64,000 nucleotides of DNA from Atopsyche davidsoni (lineage: Eukaryota > Arthropoda > Insecta > Trichoptera > Hydrobiosidae): contig JAILWY010000010.1 of assembly GCA_022113835.1 (NCBI GenBank), forward strand, positions 4,985,501-5,049,500. Direction: 5' to 3'. The first letter of the stretch is position 1. Every line of letters begins with the position of its first letter. Below, piece by piece: positions 63,694 through 64,000 of this stretch. The notes under the pieces are model-generated. The model did no database searches. It worked only from the letters and a program-made list of their open reading frames with translations, and was not told where the DNA came from. Made by a program: the position numbers and the translations under genes.

Positions 63694-64000
63694 CTCACTC
63701 TTTATATTTACACCAACTAATAAAGAGACAAAACCTTTGAATGAAAAAAGGGAAAGGATGGGTAACTAGTGTCCATTAATCAACAGCTTGGCAATCAACG
63801 TTCCTAATATTACATTAAATACTTAATTCTAGTTGACTCCTGTTATAAAAATGACAACTCTGCTGACAGGCTGCTGTCTCAATAGTACCCACAAGGAACC
63901 CCTGAATTAATCATTTATCATGATTTGTTAACCAAAAAAAACTCTTTTAAATTCTCAAAAATAAGAGGGAAAAAATACATCCATTATACCATATCCCCCT
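63694..64000. other. right edge, no feature recognised
   Basis: This is mixed AT-rich sequence after the TA array with no frame, motif or repeat I can name. Confidence 0.5.

Noticed and set aside
1..64000. CRISPR arrays, bacterial operons, viral or transposase genes
   Set aside because: Nothing of the kind was seen. The spliced genes, signals and repeats are those of an insect nuclear genome.

Overview
The window looks like nuclear DNA from an insect. It is AT-rich and intron-rich, carries microsatellites and tRNA-derived SINE-like pieces, and holds five genes of the insect-specific Tweedle (DUF243) cuticular protein family. It also contains most of a frequenin/neuronal calcium sensor-1 gene. 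A holometabolous insect, perhaps a moth or beetle, fits best, but the order cannot be fixed from the sequence alone.

Layout. Positions 1-8.1 kb are AT-rich non-coding DNA with one GC-rich block near 2.7-3.2 kb. Five Tweedle genes then follow, all on the minus strand: 8.3-9.7 kb (358 aa), 11.2-12.1 kb (252 aa), 20.5-22.1 kb (384 aa), 28.4-31.8 kb (1095 aa) and 40.5-41.4 kb (257 aa). Between the fourth and fifth, at 34.2-34.6 kb, lies a broken or strongly diverged secreted-protein reading frame that may be a sixth, decayed member. From 45.05 to 47.79 kb, on the plus strand, are the last six coding exons of frequenin. The remaining 16 kb to the right end is AT-rich with no recognisable coding exon, and ends in a 448-bp TA-rich array.

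How the genes work together. Each Tweedle gene has the same build: TATA box, start site about 31-33 nt downstream, 36-58 nt leader, a first coding exon of only 15 or 18 nt, one phase-0 intron inside the signal peptide, then a single large exon with the whole mature protein. Each mature protein keeps the four Tweedle blocks (roughly KHIYVHV, KHYKIIFIKAP, EEKTLVYVLVKKP, KPEVYFIKY). The flanks differ greatly: Gly/His-rich, acidic and non-repetitive, Ser/Gln/Gly-rich, very long Gly-rich, and Pro/Ala-rich. This suggests structural cuticle proteins with a common core and different mechanical properties. Frequenin is unrelated in function (neuronal calcium sensing). Its first coding exon was not found here, so the Tweedle cluster may sit, in antisense, inside a very large frequenin intron.
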